From Eumeta japonica (Eukaryota > Arthropoda > Insecta > Lepidoptera > Psychidae), in the NCBI GenBank assembly GCA_005406025.1, contig BGZK01000220.1:124001-188000 (forward strand): a stretch of DNA of 64,000 bases, read 5' to 3'. Within the stretch, counting starts at the first letter, position 1, and every line of letters starts with the position of its first letter. Shown here piece by piece: positions 1 to 12,900 of the stretch. Position numbers and translations under genes: made by a program. The notes beneath the pieces were generated by a model, which was not told the DNA's origin, searched no databases, and saw nothing but the letters and a program-made list of their open reading frames with translations.

Positions 1-212
1 CATACGTACTGTTTGAGCACACACGAGCTCCTTAATATTTTTTATCGGGTTTCGATCGCCACAGATTGTACACTCTACCAGAACATTTGTATTGCAAATG
101 GAGGGACTTGGACCCTAGGCCACCCACGCCGGCCCCTTGCGGGTCGGGCCTGTTAAGGACCACCGTCGTCTACACCACGACAACTTTCGGGATAAAAAGC
201 TCAAAGTGCTTT
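1..212. other. Unassigned sequence with a GC-rich patch
   Basis: No supported gene. The stretch around 110-165 is clearly more GC-rich than its surroundings and looks like part of a dispersed repeat running off the left edge, but I cannot name the family. Confidence 0.3.
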
Positions 213-345
213 GTTGGCACGGAGCGAGTAGCTTAATTTAACTTAAGTTAAAATCTCATTACACAATTTATCCAGAGCCAAGACAGGACTCGGGTATATA
301 CCCACTGGTTCAAAGCCGTCCGTTCTCACCCGCTGAGCAAGCACA
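213..345 (-). repeat. SINE fragment (tRNA-like head), reverse orientation
   Basis: On the minus strand it begins with a tRNA-like A-box region (gcttgctcagcgggtgag) and continues into the 'ttttaacttaagtta' body shared with the SINE copies at 16.6, 19.4, 26.6 and 60.4 kb. It is a partial, diverged copy, identified by similarity within the window and not by a named family. Confidence 0.5.
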
Positions 346-640
346 TCACTTTGATATTTATTTACGACACGTCAGTGATTTTGTAAAGAAAGTAGACATA
401 TAATTTTCATCCGACAGACGATTGCGTTTGTTCAAAAAGTCAGAACCATGATTCATCAGCTTGTGGCGTGTATACGGTATTCATGACTTCAATTTCAATT
501 GAGGTAGTGTTTTATCTTTCGCGGTGACGTAAAATGCACTGACCGCGAATGAATAACTGACTGACTTAAGTTGATCGTGTTGCCAACACCGGAGCGACTC
601 AGCGTCGGCCGTCGGAAACTCTCCAACGCTAAACCAGATT

Positions 641-755
641 GAGTTGAGGGGCTACTAACGGCCGTTACCAAAAATGTGATTACAACGTCCAGGACTAAAG
701 GCTTAACGTGCCCTCAGTGGAATGAAGCAAATGGATTAATTTAAGTTAAAAGCCC
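641..755 (-). repeat. SINE body fragment, reverse orientation
   Basis: On the minus strand it reads 'ttttaacttaaatta', then 'ctgagggcacgttaagcc', then 'cgttagtagcccctca'. These blocks occur in the same order in the SINE bodies at 19.5 and 60.5 kb. The head is missing or unrecognisable. Confidence 0.5.
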
Positions 756-832
756 TTTAAAAGTTAGATCCTGACCTCAATTCGCCAGATTCACTTTCAA
801 CTTAAATAACAAAACTCTAAAAAAATACAAAA

Positions 833-1231
833 AAGTTACCGAAGTCTATGAAACACTTTTACTGACATTCCAATTTCGACCGTCAAATCTTTAAATTCAT
901 CTCCCGTCCTTGCTGAATGTTGAGGGAAAATATTCCGCTTATTAATTAAGAATTTAAATATGTGAACTCAGAAGATATTATTAAGGAATTTAAGTCCTTG
1001 GATATGAAAGAGACTACTGGTTTCCGTGATCTGTCAGTTGAAATTGTAAACTTCATTATTTATCGCATTACACCACATTTGGCGTTTATCTTCAATAAAT
1101 GTTTGGATGATGACGTGTTTCCTGATCTGATGAAAGAAAACAAAATTGCTTCCATATTCAAAGGCGGTAGTAAATCGAACCCCACTAACTTTAGGCCTAT
1201 ATCTGTACCGACCGACATTAAGTAAAATTTT
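833..1231 (+). mobile_element. Jockey/CR1-like LINE fragment, N-terminal reverse-transcriptase part
   Basis: The translation contains FNKCLDDDVFPDLMKE and NPTNFRPISVP, motifs just ahead of the palm in jockey/CR1-type non-LTR reverse transcriptases. It matches the better preserved copy at 22.6-24.0 kb, including the segment before the first methionine ('aaacacttttactgacattc' here against the equivalent near 22970). Reading breaks at about 1225, where an unrelated repeat replaces the core of the polymerase. The LINE resumes at about 1547. This copy is dead. Confidence 0.75.
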
Positions 1232-1546
1232 ACGCTCCTTACACCCTGGTGGATGTGACTGTCGGCAATTTCCTGAGGATGTGCCTGGTTGGCATGAAAC
1301 GTACGTAGAATTAACAATTTAACGGTTAGCGGAATAAGATAATTATAAAAATAAATAACACTTGCTTAGGTGTTCGATATCTGTCAATCCTCTGGAATCA
1401 ATATTCAATCATTTGGATAGAGATTCGTAGTGGAGAGGCAGATTCGAGGGTCAGCGGTGGGTTGCATGCTGCATGTTAATGCATGTCGCAGGCAAGCGTC
1501 TACTATGGATTTCCACGAATTAACACCTCACACAATACAATATTCC
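1232..1546. repeat. Dispersed repeat 'R' replacing the middle of the LINE
   Basis: It lies between the N-terminal and C-terminal LINE pieces. The part from about 1326 to 1501 is nearly identical to the reverse complement of 57121-57298, with only a few differences. The stretch 1498-1541 matches 57335-57378 in direct orientation. The front part (about 1240-1300, 'cctggtggatgtgactgt') recurs at 52250-52310. Read on the minus strand, the 1361-1501 block contains a B-box-like 'cctcgaatctg', so it may be a tRNA-related SINE head. Confidence 0.65.
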
Positions 1547-2274
1547 TAGGTCTTATTTTAGATAATAAGTAAACTTCAATGGGGTTCTCATATCGGTGAG
1601 TTGGCGAAAAGGCGTAGCTCTGCTGCATTTGTAATTAAAAAGATATGAAAATTGTCCAATATCCAAGCCGCTAGATTGACGATTTTTTGCTATTTCCATA
1701 GCTCAATGTCATATAGAATCCTGCTTTGGGGACATGCTGCGGATGTTCACAAAATTTTCATTTCGCAAAAGCGGGCCATTCGCGCAATTTATGGGCTAAG
1801 ATCTGTAGTTTGCTTAGAAATTAATTTTAATAAATTGGAATTTTAACTACGGTATCACAGTTTATTTGCCAAAGTTTAATGTACGTAAAAAAAATTAGAA
1901 TGCCTTGATAAAAATAGTGATAGACATAATTTCAATACTAGAAATAAAAGTAAACTGTGTTTACATGATAGTCAACTGCATAGGATCACAAATTCATTTA
2001 GCGGGGGTTTGTGTATGCAGGTTCAATAAAACTCATGAGGATATACAAAATTTACCCTTATACAAATTTAAAATATTTATTAAGTAAACACTACACAAAA
2101 GGGTATTTAGAGGATAAATGGACATACTGAGCTGGGTAGGTGGTCGGGTTCAATCTGACAAGATAGGACTCAAGACAAAAAAATATGTAAAAAAATTATA
2201 ATGAACAGAAATTATAATATGTATTGTAAGCAAAATTAATAGGGAAGTAAAACTGTATATAAATAAATTGATGT
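1547..2274 (+). mobile_element. Jockey/CR1-like LINE, C-terminal part and 3' tail
   Basis: The translation from about 1550 reads LGLILDNKLQWG. After an in-frame stop it continues with the ORF containing SYRILLWGHAADVHKIF and QKRAIRAIYGL, the conserved thumb/C-terminal blocks of jockey-superfamily LINEs. A final block, FNKTHEDIQNLPLYKFKI, lies at about 2010-2080 and corresponds to the fragment at 13.15 kb. Several stops are present. The 3' untranslated tail is AT-rich. It is the same insertion as 833-1231, with the polymerase core lost. Confidence 0.7.
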
Positions 2275-2321
2275 TGAGCGTATAATGCTGTTTATTAACA
2301 ATAGAGAGAATTATACGCTCA
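2275..2321. repeat. Inverted repeat, 12 bp arms
   Basis: Perfect 12 bp arms (tgagcgtataat / attatacgctca) separated by 23 bases, at the end of the LINE tail. Confidence 0.7.
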
Positions 2322-4400
2322 TTGTTATATTAATAATAATGTTTATTAGCAATATAAAAAATGAAAAAACTTCAATCACAAAAAAGGTACGGACTCCGAG
2401 CCAGTAGTTCTATAATATTTATAAAAAAAAAACACCGAGTTACTGCCATTCTAATTATTGGTCTTATAATTATAAATGTATTAATAACTATGACATAATT
2501 TCAATAACGAAGTTTCTTTGTTAACCTTTATTTTTTTTTTTTAATATTATAAAACAGAAAAAACATTTTTCCAACATATTTACGTATTATTCATGTTAAA
2601 ATCCTAAACAGTAAAGTATCGTGTATATAATATATATATATATATTAACATTCTTTTTTATTTGAAAAAACCGGCGACGATGAGTGTGCAGCTGTTGCCA
2701 ATGCAATCATGCGTTGGCGCGGCGCCCGAGCTAAACTGATTTTCCCATACCGTTCATTGCAGTTCTTAAATCTCCTGTGTATGTTATCTCTACACTGCTA
2801 CTGATGATAATACAGCACTTTGAGTAACATATTTTAATTTGTTATCGAACGAAAATAATTATAATTCAATTTGAATTACGTTATTTATGTATATAAGGCG
2901 TAGTTTTGCACTCACCGGATTTACATCTTAATTATAGGTTCACTTCTCAAGTATTCTACATATTTATCTATATTTTCAATTATACCTATTAAGATATTTA
3001 GATTGATGCCTTTTTAAAGCCTTAATCGATTGCATTTCCGATTCCGGACCCGCTCTCGTTATCAATAAGTACAATGATTAAAAAGTCATCGCCTTTGGCA
3101 TTATTGGTTAAGCGCGAGACTTGAATTCAGATATTAATGGTATAAAAAGTACCTACATTTATTATACAAGTTGCATAGTATATACAAAATATCAAGTAGA
3201 TGAGCAACTATAATTATTTCTTCATACTATTTTATATCAAACAAAAATATTTATAATTAAATTATTTGATTATCGGACATAAAACCGTAAGAACAATTTC
3301 CAAAAAGAGTATCAGTATGTGTATAAAGCTATATGAAAAAACAGTCCGTAAATAGTTAGCGCAACAAAACGTAATAAACTTACTATATAGCATTGCCTCC
3401 GACGAGAGCGATTGGGAAAAATAAGTTCCAAAATAACTACATTGGGTCGTAACGAAGGTAGTTAAAAAAATTTTGTTTTCTTATTGAAATGAACAAAATG
3501 TGATATGTTTACTATATGAAAAATCGTTAAGTGATCTTTACAGCCTGTTGTTTTTTAATCTCCGAGATATTCTGAACACAGACAAATTACCTAATAATTT
3601 TTTAATTTAAAAATCACATTAAACCACTCACTTCGTACTTCGAGAAGTTAAGTCATCTGCCCCGGACTCTCTCTTTGTATTAATGACATTAGTGGTTAGC
3701 ACAACTCAAACCGGACTGGGTTAATATGAGGGGCGTCAAGGGCCTCTCTATCTAGAATGAACAGATCGTGGAAGCATGCGCCTTTGCAGAGAAATCATAG
3801 AAACTTGAGGCTTCAAAGGAATTCTAACTGCAACTGTATATGAGAGTTGTGACATTAATATTTACATCGTCACTTACTTAGCCGTTACTTTCAGTATTTT
3901 GGCTGCAGAAAATGTCGATAGAGGTCACACCATCAAATATAACACATCAAAGAGAACCCACGCTCATTACCCACTAAAAGCTGTATGATCACCGCCAAAA
4001 TGTTTTTAGAATCATGTTACTTCATATGTGCAACAGAAACATAAGTGAGTCCGAAAGCAATTTTAATTGCATTAATTTCAGTATTGCCAAGTTCCACTAC
4101 TGATTCTACTGATTCAGACACCAAGTCGAATATTACAAATATATTATTACATTGTCTTACAATCCATACTTGCTTCCATAATTTCAAAGGCCAATAGCCA
4201 GTGACTGAAAATGTTCAACTTTTATTCAGAAATACCCTTAAAGAACCAATGCTTACACAGGTCTTTTTTATATTTGTATATATTTATTACCTCTAAATTA
4301 TTGCAAAAATTAGCACTACACCTAAAGACGCCTAAAATCTAGACGTGATACTATTCAACAAATAAAATCAGATAGAGAAACAGCTCGGCATAAGAAATTA
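2322..4400. other. AT-rich non-coding stretch
   Basis: No ORF, RNA gene or recognisable element could be supported. It contains poly-A/T runs and a short (AT)n tract near 2628-2645. Confidence 0.4.
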
Positions 4401-4404
4401 GCCA

Positions 4405-4640
4405 CAGGCCGGCCCCTCCGCCGCGGGGCAGGGGGGGGGAGAGGGCCGAGACGGCCGCTTCAAAGTAAAATTACATTGCGCGGTGTTCCCATAAAACGTG
4501 ACGATAGTTTTCGGGACGTGTCCACGGGACCGAATAATTGGAGCCATTCCGGGGGACCCTTTCCCGCGCCGCTCCAACCCTTTATACGGCCCTCCATAAT
4601 GATTTATTGAAGACCAGCATTGTCGTATGGAGGCGCCTCG
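4405..4640. promoter_or_regulatory. GC-rich CpG-containing island
   Basis: There is an abrupt shift from AT-rich DNA to a GC-rich stretch with many CpG dinucleotides and a run of nine G at about 4431. It contains homeodomain-like 'cataatgatttattg'. There is no open frame of useful length and no repeat match inside the window. It is one of several such islands; a cis-regulatory role is inferred from composition only. Confidence 0.3.
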
Positions 4641-7449
4641 TTCGTGATAACTGCTGGCGTTTTATACAATAGGTTTTCTTTGCTCCGCGAGTTAGTGACG
4701 AATGGTGCCTCCTTTTCTGGGACATGCTCGTGTTCCACTTTATCATAATATCTTTTTGTCGTTTTCTAATGTGATTGTATTTATAAATCCTTATTTGAAA
4801 AGTGGGAACACTACAATTTGTTTATTAGTTTGGTCTGACAAAATAACGATTTAACCGATTCGTAACTTTCATGTCAAACATTCGTTACTGATAAACTTAT
4901 AATAAAAAGTTTCTAAAAAGAGTATCAATTTGAAATCACTTTAGAATGAAATAAATAGTGCTTTAAAAATAAAAGTGATGATTTTGCAATCAAGTTATTT
5001 ACTTCAGTGAATGCCATAAAAAGTATGAGGGGTGCTTTAGAGATATATTGTTTCGGTTTAATTTATCATATTTTTTCCGAATCTGCCGTTGTAGGTAAAT
5101 TTAGTATAGTAGCATCATGTTAAAGTTAACAATACATTTGAATTGACAAAAATTAACAAGTGTCTAAAGTTCAAATCAATTACTATTAAAAGTTAAGGAG
5201 TTAAAAAGTTTCTTTGCGGAGAGAGGAGTCAAATTTGAGCACCCGGTTTATTTAAAAGTTGAAGGAAATATTCCTTGCAGAATTAGCTCGATGTCATCAT
5301 CAAATTTAGATAATTCTAATTTCATTGAACATATATGTATTATATAATAAATAGAAGCGGATTTTACATACGTCTTTTCGCCAATGTTTATAATCTCCTT
5401 CCCTTATAAAAAAATTTTGCAAAGAAACATTAGCCCTTGAAGTACATAAGATGCATGATAAAAATCTATCATGTATATATGAAGTATAGATTATAACTTA
5501 AATTTTAACGTAATAAAACATTATAAATTTAAGACGACATATGATGTCTACACATCCGCGCATACATACATACTCATTCACGCGCACTCACACGCACATA
5601 AACACCCATATACTAAAGCTATAGCCATATACTAAAGTTAATGTGTGCATGTACATACGTATACATTATCAAACAAGTGAAGTTAAATTAATATTTTTAG
5701 TAAATAAAACCTACGCCATAAGCAATTTTGGGCGAAAGAATGAACATAAGCTGAAAGGTAACTGTTGTAGTGATATCCTTGTATAAACGTTATATCATAT
5801 TCGCCAATTCGATATCCAGGTAATTTAGTAATCGGTTATAATGGGTAGGGTCAGTGATCTAGTTCACATATGATGTTTGTCCGAATTGAAAGGTGAATTT
5901 CAGAAAATTATGACCAAGGTTTCATTTGATGCGTAATTGCATCAACAACGTTTTTGGAAAAGTTGTATTTCCGCATAAAAAATTGCAAAAGTTATAAACA
6001 ATTAATTAAAACGAAAAGAGGGGTTTGATTTTTTGCAAGTATATAAAAAATCATTGCAGGTACAGAAAATTAAAAGGTTCCTAACGAGCAGGAAATTTCC
6101 CAAAATAGTCTTACGTTTCAAAATTGTATGGTCAATATTTATAATTTTAATTTAGACTTGAAATAGAACAAAAAAGGTGTGAAGACGCCCGCGCGTGCGA
6201 TTGACGGGTCGCTCAGTAAAATTAAGAAATAAATGTTTTTAATAATTGAATATGAATATTGAGACACAGTAAAATATATGTGCTTTTAGGATACCCGAGT
6301 AAACAAAATCCTCTTGTAATTTTTTTTCCGGATTTTTTTAATTAATTATGCAATTGTTAACAAATTAAATCCCTGAGATTTTTTCCATTTTTTGGTCCTA
6401 TTTTTTTAGAAAATGGAGAAAAAATTACAGTTAGAAAAAATTAAAAATATTGATATTCTATTTTTTTGTTAACAATAAAAACGTTTAAAAAACTATATAG
6501 GTATGTAATTATTTTTTTTAAATTATTCCAATTATTTATTTTTTTTAGATTATGTACTCCATTTGATTAGTTAATTGTTATAAACAAATTAATTATTTAG
6601 GTGTAATTTTTTTGCACGTATAATCCTTGATAAAAATAATGTTTTTAAGAAAAAAAGACTTAAAAAATTGTTACATGAAATGCAATAGTCAATAAATAAA
6701 TTTTATTAGCCACTCAATATTAAAGAACCAATCTTTTTTCCAAAAAATATTTCTCCTGCTCTTTTATTCCCTAAAAAAAATTAATATTTATTGAATAAAC
6801 AATTTTTTATTGGTAATTAATTTTCTCTCTAGTTGTTTTTTAAATAGTCTTAAAATTTATTACATCAATCATTTCTCGTTTTTTAAGATACATATTTTTT
6901 ATATTCTATATAAAATGTTAAATACTTCCGTGTCTTTAATCTTGCCTTTTTTGGGCATTTCATTATCATTTTAAATTAAATACCTTATGAAGTACTATTT
7001 TTGTGACGAAAATACTTAAGATGTTTTTTGTTCTTCATTAAAAATTAAATAAGTAGAACTTTGAGTTAAAATTCTAATTTAATTATTTATTTATTAATTT
7101 AGTATTGTATATGTATTATAAAATCAACAAAAAAATGTTGTATGAACTAGATTACGGACTACAGTTTATATTATAAAACTTTAAAATGGCAAACTTAAGG
7201 ATCTTCAAAAGCAATTAGAATTGTCGGTTTTCTGATTTCAGAAACAACCGATTTATTATTTGGAGCAAGATATGAAATGAAAAACGTAATAGTATCCGAT
7301 ACAAGTATCTGTTTAAAAAACCCGAGGTTTTTATAAAAGTTTCCAGGATTTTTATTTTCGAGACTTTAGGCGAAGTAGTTTCGTAGATAAGAGGGAGTAG
7401 TCTATATTCATTTGTTTTCTTAAATAATTTTAAAACTATTTGCTATGAA

Positions 7450-7451
<2 letters not shown>
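4641..7451. other. AT-rich non-coding stretch
   Basis: No gene is supported. A loose CA/CG-rich patch lies at about 5550-5610, with a short duplicated 'catatactaaag' block near 5607-5640. The remainder is homopolymer-rich AT sequence. Confidence 0.4.

Positions 7452-7515
<64 letters not shown>
7452..7515. repeat. (AT)n microsatellite
   Basis: Uninterrupted TA/AT dinucleotides for about 64 bases, palindromic by nature and prone to length change and assembly error. Confidence 0.95.
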
Positions 7516-7517
<2 letters not shown>

Positions 7518-8069
7518 AAACCCCTCACATAAGCGCTTTCATTCGATATGTCACATGATAGAATCAGCATTTTTTTTGTCTACTCGAACCTCAAAAGTGA
7601 CCACTCATATTTAAAATTAATTTATTTACATTACACATCCGTGTTTGAATTACGAACATATATGTATATGTGTACTAAATATAAACATAATCGATTCATT
7701 AGGTTCAGAGCAATTTAGCTGTGACAGACGGACAGACAAACATACACATATCCTACAAAGCGTTGAGTGATCCTACAAAGATGCCTTTTTTTTTTCATTT
7801 GGAAGTACGTAACTTTAAAAAAATCATATCGAATTATATTTGTCGACAGTAACAGAAAATAAATCTATCTCTTTGAAGTAAATTTATCTATATCTTTAAT
7901 AAATGATTACCTATTTTTGTCCGAAATCGTCACTAAAAGTTATTTTTATAATGCGATATCCAAGAGATTGTTTGAAACTATTTTTATATCTAAAACCAGT
8001 TGTATTTTTTGGACTCGTCTTGTAATAGGAAAAAATTTTTATTAAATAGTAGTGTCTGTTTGTTATGTT

Positions 8070-8490
8070 ATTATTAACTTTCTGCTCACGGCTTGGCCTT
8101 TATATTGTCAATGTTGCTGTCAATATAATCCAATCCCAATCCCACGCTTGATTTCGACACCGATCCCATTTTTAATTACGGTTTCTGTCCCGGCTTTAAG
8201 GTCTACATCATGTCCCACTTCCAATCTCATTTCTATTGATCACGGTTTTGATTTTGATGGAACAGGGACAAAATTGATCGATCTTACTGTCAATACCGAG
8301 CCACTTTCAATTTTATTCCGATATTGCTCCTATTTCCGATTCCAATCACGCATTTAATTTTAATCTTAGTCGCACACACTATTTCGACTCGGTCCCTTCT
8401 CGACTTTAGTACGGGTTTCGACTTTTGATTCTGCTCCCCGTTCCACTTTCAATTTCTTTTCCGCTATCGGTTGTGGTTCCGACCTAGCCG
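8070..8490 (-). repeat. Pyrimidine-rich degenerate repeat tract (minus copy of the purine-rich element family)
   Basis: The top strand is a chain of C/T-rich words such as 'ccaatcccaatccc', 'gatttcgacaccgatccc' and 'ccgattccaatc'. On the minus strand this is the same 'gaatcgaaatcggaa' wording found at 52.7-53.05 and 61.4-61.7 kb. Clear termini are not visible here. The 101-codon open frame in it is an artefact of the periodic composition. Confidence 0.5.
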
Positions 8491-8619
8491 AAATTGAGAC
8501 AAATATTATGTAGTATCAAAAGAAAATATCGCCTACATAATAAAAATAATGTCATTTTTTATAATTGAAGTAATGTTTATAATCCGTGTAGTAGTGCATA
8601 TATGCAGATAAAGTCGAGG

Positions 8620-9189
8620 TTAATTGTTAGTAGTCTGTTTAACTTCGGGATAATGTACCTTTTTATTAATAAAATTCCTAGAAACGATAAAATAGCTCAG
8701 TTCAATATTAAAAATATGTACATGAAGTCCGATACAAATGCTAGTTTTATTTTGCAGGAATCTTTCAATTGAATTTACAAGATATCGCCAAATTTCATAG
8801 TTATCGGATGAATGGTTTGGGTATGAAAAGAAGACCAACAAAAAATACTTATTAATTTTTGTACATTGTACAACGCGTTTTCGGTACGAAAGCGTCTAAC
8901 CATTTTTAATAAGCAATACTTGATCCAAATTACATGTTGCACCTTGCTCCATAAAAATGTTTCTTGTAATATTTAATCTCTCTTTTGTCATGCAAAATAT
9001 TTTGCATAAAACAATTTTCACAAATGGACATTGGCTAGTTTTTGCTGGGTTATAAAATTCGATTATTTGGGAAAGAAATTGATATTTTAAATTTAATTTA
9101 CGTCTACGTTTTTTAAGAGCAATATTAAAATATTCTCTCTCATTGATAAATCTACAACCAGAATATCTACAACGAGAACATTTTCTCAA
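8620..9189 (-). other. Two unrecognised short open frames
   Basis: Minus-strand frames at 8896-9189 (97 codons, beginning near a Cys-rich CSRCRYSGC segment) and 8620-8841 (73 codons) match nothing I recognise. Codon content is AT-driven and neither has a convincing promoter or splice context. They may be chance frames or relics of a mobile element. Confidence 0.15.
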
Positions 9190-9609
9190 ATAATTTTGTA
9201 CGACTTTAAATGTCGACTAAAATCTAAGATATCATTCGAAAGCCTTCGATTGCCACAAATTGGATAATACCACTGCTGTCTTAAAAGAACTAGTTACCGC
9301 TGACACTATGATTTTAAATGCAGTTTAGTGACTTTAGCAAACGGAGAAAGAGTGGCTTCTCTTTTGACGGTTGACGTTACGGGAGAAAGCGTGCGGGCAA
9401 TGAAAAATTTCAATGACGGTTATGGGCGAAATATATACAAAGAGTCAATCTCTTTAGATAGGATTGATAGTATGCAATTGTACAAGTGCATCTACTCTTA
9501 AGAAGATATTTTCACGCCGGCACTGTACAATATGACGCAGACCTGAAAGGTTGTTCGAAAGAATTCTATTGACACACAATAGCAAAATTCAAAGCAGGCT
9601 GGTCTCGGT

Positions 9610-9910
9610 GCCTTCATTTATAGCTACTGAAGATGAATCCATAGACTTATCAGTACGATGCAGGAAATGAGTGTTTCTACATCATATTATAAACTCACAT
9701 CAACAAACAGCCACGCGGTCGGTTTCGACCGTGTGGCTGTTTCAGAATGAACCGATGCCTGACAAAGTAAAACGAATGAGAAATGCTGGAAAACATTTCA
9801 TTGCATTTTTTTTCTTTGACGGATTCTCTGGTGCCCTCAGAAGATCAATTAAGTATCAATTCTGGATGGTGTGCTACAAATTATATGCCAATTTTTTGCT
9901 GTTGTGAGCA
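9610..9910 (+). pseudogene. Mariner-family transposase remnant (lineage B)
   Basis: A translated segment reads EDES near 9632 (a relic of the GDESW-type catalytic block), then STVWLFQNEPMPDKVKR and RNAGK. This is the order seen in mariner transposases between the first catalytic aspartate and the following beta strands. The same wording occurs in the minus-strand remnant at 54.1-55.0 kb. Terminal repeats and the two ends of the protein are missing. A 17 bp inverted copy of the coding arm interrupts it just upstream (9705-9721). Confidence 0.55.
9705..9742. repeat. Hairpin, 17 bp stem, 4-nt loop
   Basis: Arms are 9705-9721 (aaacagccacgcggtcg) and 9726-9742 (cgaccgtgtggctgttt), with one mismatch and loop gttt. 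The right arm is part of the mariner coding sequence (STVWLF). The left arm is an inverted copy that interrupts the frame. Confidence 0.85.
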
Positions 9911-9919
9911 TGTGACCTG

Positions 9920-12900
9920 TTTAGTGTTGTGAGCATTACAGCTGTGGCTGAACATCAGCATTGGTGAGCTACTGTTTTACCAATACAATGCGCTCGCGCA
10001 CTTGGAGATCAAACAAAGTAGTTTCTGGACAGCACATACGTCCTTATTAAAGATCACCCTTTTTACAGTTCCAATTTGGCATAGCATGACTTCTTTTGTT
10101 GCCTGAAATATAATGTCGCATTTATCATCCTATTAGATTTTCTATCCTTATGGAATAATCGTGCATACATATTTACATCTATTGATAGGTTTTTATAGAG
10201 AATTGAACAAGTTTATTGAGTTTTTAGTTTTATGTAGAGATGTGGTTTATATTTAACTGTAATTTTATGATCTTTCTTCATGTAATAAACTTTATTTTGT
10301 ACCTACTCACAATGAAGAACAGCTAACCTAATTCATTTGTTTCAAAACTGATTTATTAATGGTAACAAAAAATGAGAGAACTGGAAAGACTTGAATATAC
10401 TTATGTTGGCGTGAGTCGAGCCAGTCTCCGATAATATTGATTACACGTTTTATTATTATTGTAATATTGTAACATTTTTTTTGTAGGAAAAACAGTGAAT
10501 ATAGCGAATGTACGAGAAAATACTAACGTAAACCTGAAAATAGCTGCTACATGAAATAAAATTTGACCGCTTCATGAAATTCATAGCAAATAAAGTCTAC
10601 GATATGAAATTTTATTCCTATTCGTTGTATATCATAAACTTGCATTCGCCACTTATTCTTGCTGACCATCAAATTGAACGTGCAGAAAAATTTAAAAATA
10701 TCGAGATTTAGCTTTTGGTATTGCAATATTAAATGCATTAATATAAGCATTTTAACGTTTAATATTTGAGCTAATGTTAAATTCCACAAAGGGGAATTCA
10801 ACCAAAATTGATACCTATTATTTAGTCGCCTGTTAACTTTATAAGAACTATGAGCGGTAAAATTATTACGCCATACACTTTCTTGGATAATTTATCGCTA
10901 TTTATTATTCTAAACAAGTGTTATTGTTTATCGGTTGATAAGAAACGGCAAATAAAAAGTGTTACTGTGTGACGCGAAATACAACATTACGTTTTCGATA
11001 GGTGTTAACTATTGTTGTATATAGGTATTGAAAATAAAATTTAAATTTGATAATATTGATTTATTGTAAGTCTTATTCAGTGAAGATATGGAAAATTGGA
11101 ACCAATGAGTATAATGCTTAAAGAAGTTGTTTTCAATTTAGCAATTTATATTTTTCGAATGTGAAATAATTTTACTTAAGTGATCACGTTGGCACAAAAA
11201 AATTAATTTCTTTCTTATCTCGAAAAAAAAATGCTAAATTATTTTAAGATTGGTTATGTCAAATCCTGAGACTTACAGACGGACGAAGAAGGCGTCCATG
11301 AGAGATTACAATAAGATTTTTTTTACTTATAAATCTACAGTAAATACTTCCCTTAGAAGTAAAGTGAAATATGTGATTTGACAGAAGAACATATTAAGAA
11401 ATGTTAACAATGGACTTTTAACCGTCTGTACCAGTCTTATCTTGAGCATTCTAGAATAACTATGCAGCGTTAAGAACTTCGTCTTCCCATCCGAGATAAA
11501 GCGTTAGATTTAACTCGCGATCGTTCCGTATCAAACTGCGATGTGTTTTAGCCGCGTCACGTTACTATGATACAATTACGTGACGCAGCCAATTCTATTT
11601 ACACGAAGAGTGACTATGTTGATGTACGTGTTAGTCTCTATTTACGTATACATAATTTCCATGCACTTTATGACACAAAATGCATGGTAACTATGATGTG
11701 ACTGTTCTCGTCGATTAACGACTTCGATACGTAAAACTTTTTAATGTAGGATGTATTATCATCATAATAATATTGTAATAAATATTATAGCAATTGTTTT
11801 TATTCATTTATTCGCTTAAACATAGGACAGTTTTACAGATTTGGATATAAATAATAAAATCTGTTGTTATTTACATACGGAAATTGTTTCGACTCGTCCA
11901 AAACTCAAAACTATCTACAATCTCATTTCGATTTTGATGAAATATTGCAAGCAGCTGTCTGATGTGAACCTCTGTATAATTGTGAAAAATTAATGTCATG
12001 GTATTTCAACTATCCAGACATAAATTATTCTCTGGAGCATTATTAAATACGTCTTCAACAATAAATACAAATATCTCACGTTATATCTCGTACATAGCCG
12101 ACACTGAACCAGCTCCGTTGAATGTTTTTATATCCAGGTGTAATTAATTTCAAAATAATCAACCGTCACTTTCTGTAATAGCGTTCTCATTAAGCATATA
12201 TTTTGGAGGAGGTTCGTTGAATTTTCCTGAACAATGTCAAGTCCTTCGCCACTTGAAATTAAAACAAAAAAGTAACCATCGACCGACTGTAGAGTGACGT
12301 TGTCGTAAAAAAATTTAGATCGCAAGTCTTCCGATAGAATATATTTTAATGCATGACTGCTCGGCTGGCGCAATTAGCAGTGACCCTACGTGCTACGATG
12401 AGGACTATGTTTCCATTTCCGCACAAAACAATCATTTATTTGGTTAGAAATTAATGTTTGTTTAGAGTCTGGGAGTTTCTATATATTATGTGTAAACATT
12501 TTCAAAAAAAAATATGTATACATATGTATATAAGTATTCTATCGCAAATCTGATATCCATAATACAAGGCTCGTTGCTTAGTCTGGGACCAGATTGTTTA
12601 TGCGTGTATTCGATTATATTATTAAAAAAAATTAGGTACGTTAACAAGACTTTTTACGTTGGCATTTTTTGGTTATCCACCAGCTTAGTTTTACGGTCCA
12701 TAAAATGAGCCTTGATTTTAAGCCACTGAAGTTGATCGTTGAAGATAAGTTATGGCTCGGAAACCCAAGCTGATGCTTGTCCGACACGCACTTATTTGGT
12801 TTTTGTGCTTTGCCATATAACAATATTCCGCTTCGAATAGCCGAGTCCTCGATTTATATTCAGCTTTACGAGCACTTAAATACGTATTATTTTGATTGCG

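Noticed and set aside
8052..8357. 101-codon plus-strand frame
   Set aside because: Produced by the periodic pyrimidine-rich repeat; residues are repetitive (PIPI, ISTPIP) and not protein-like.
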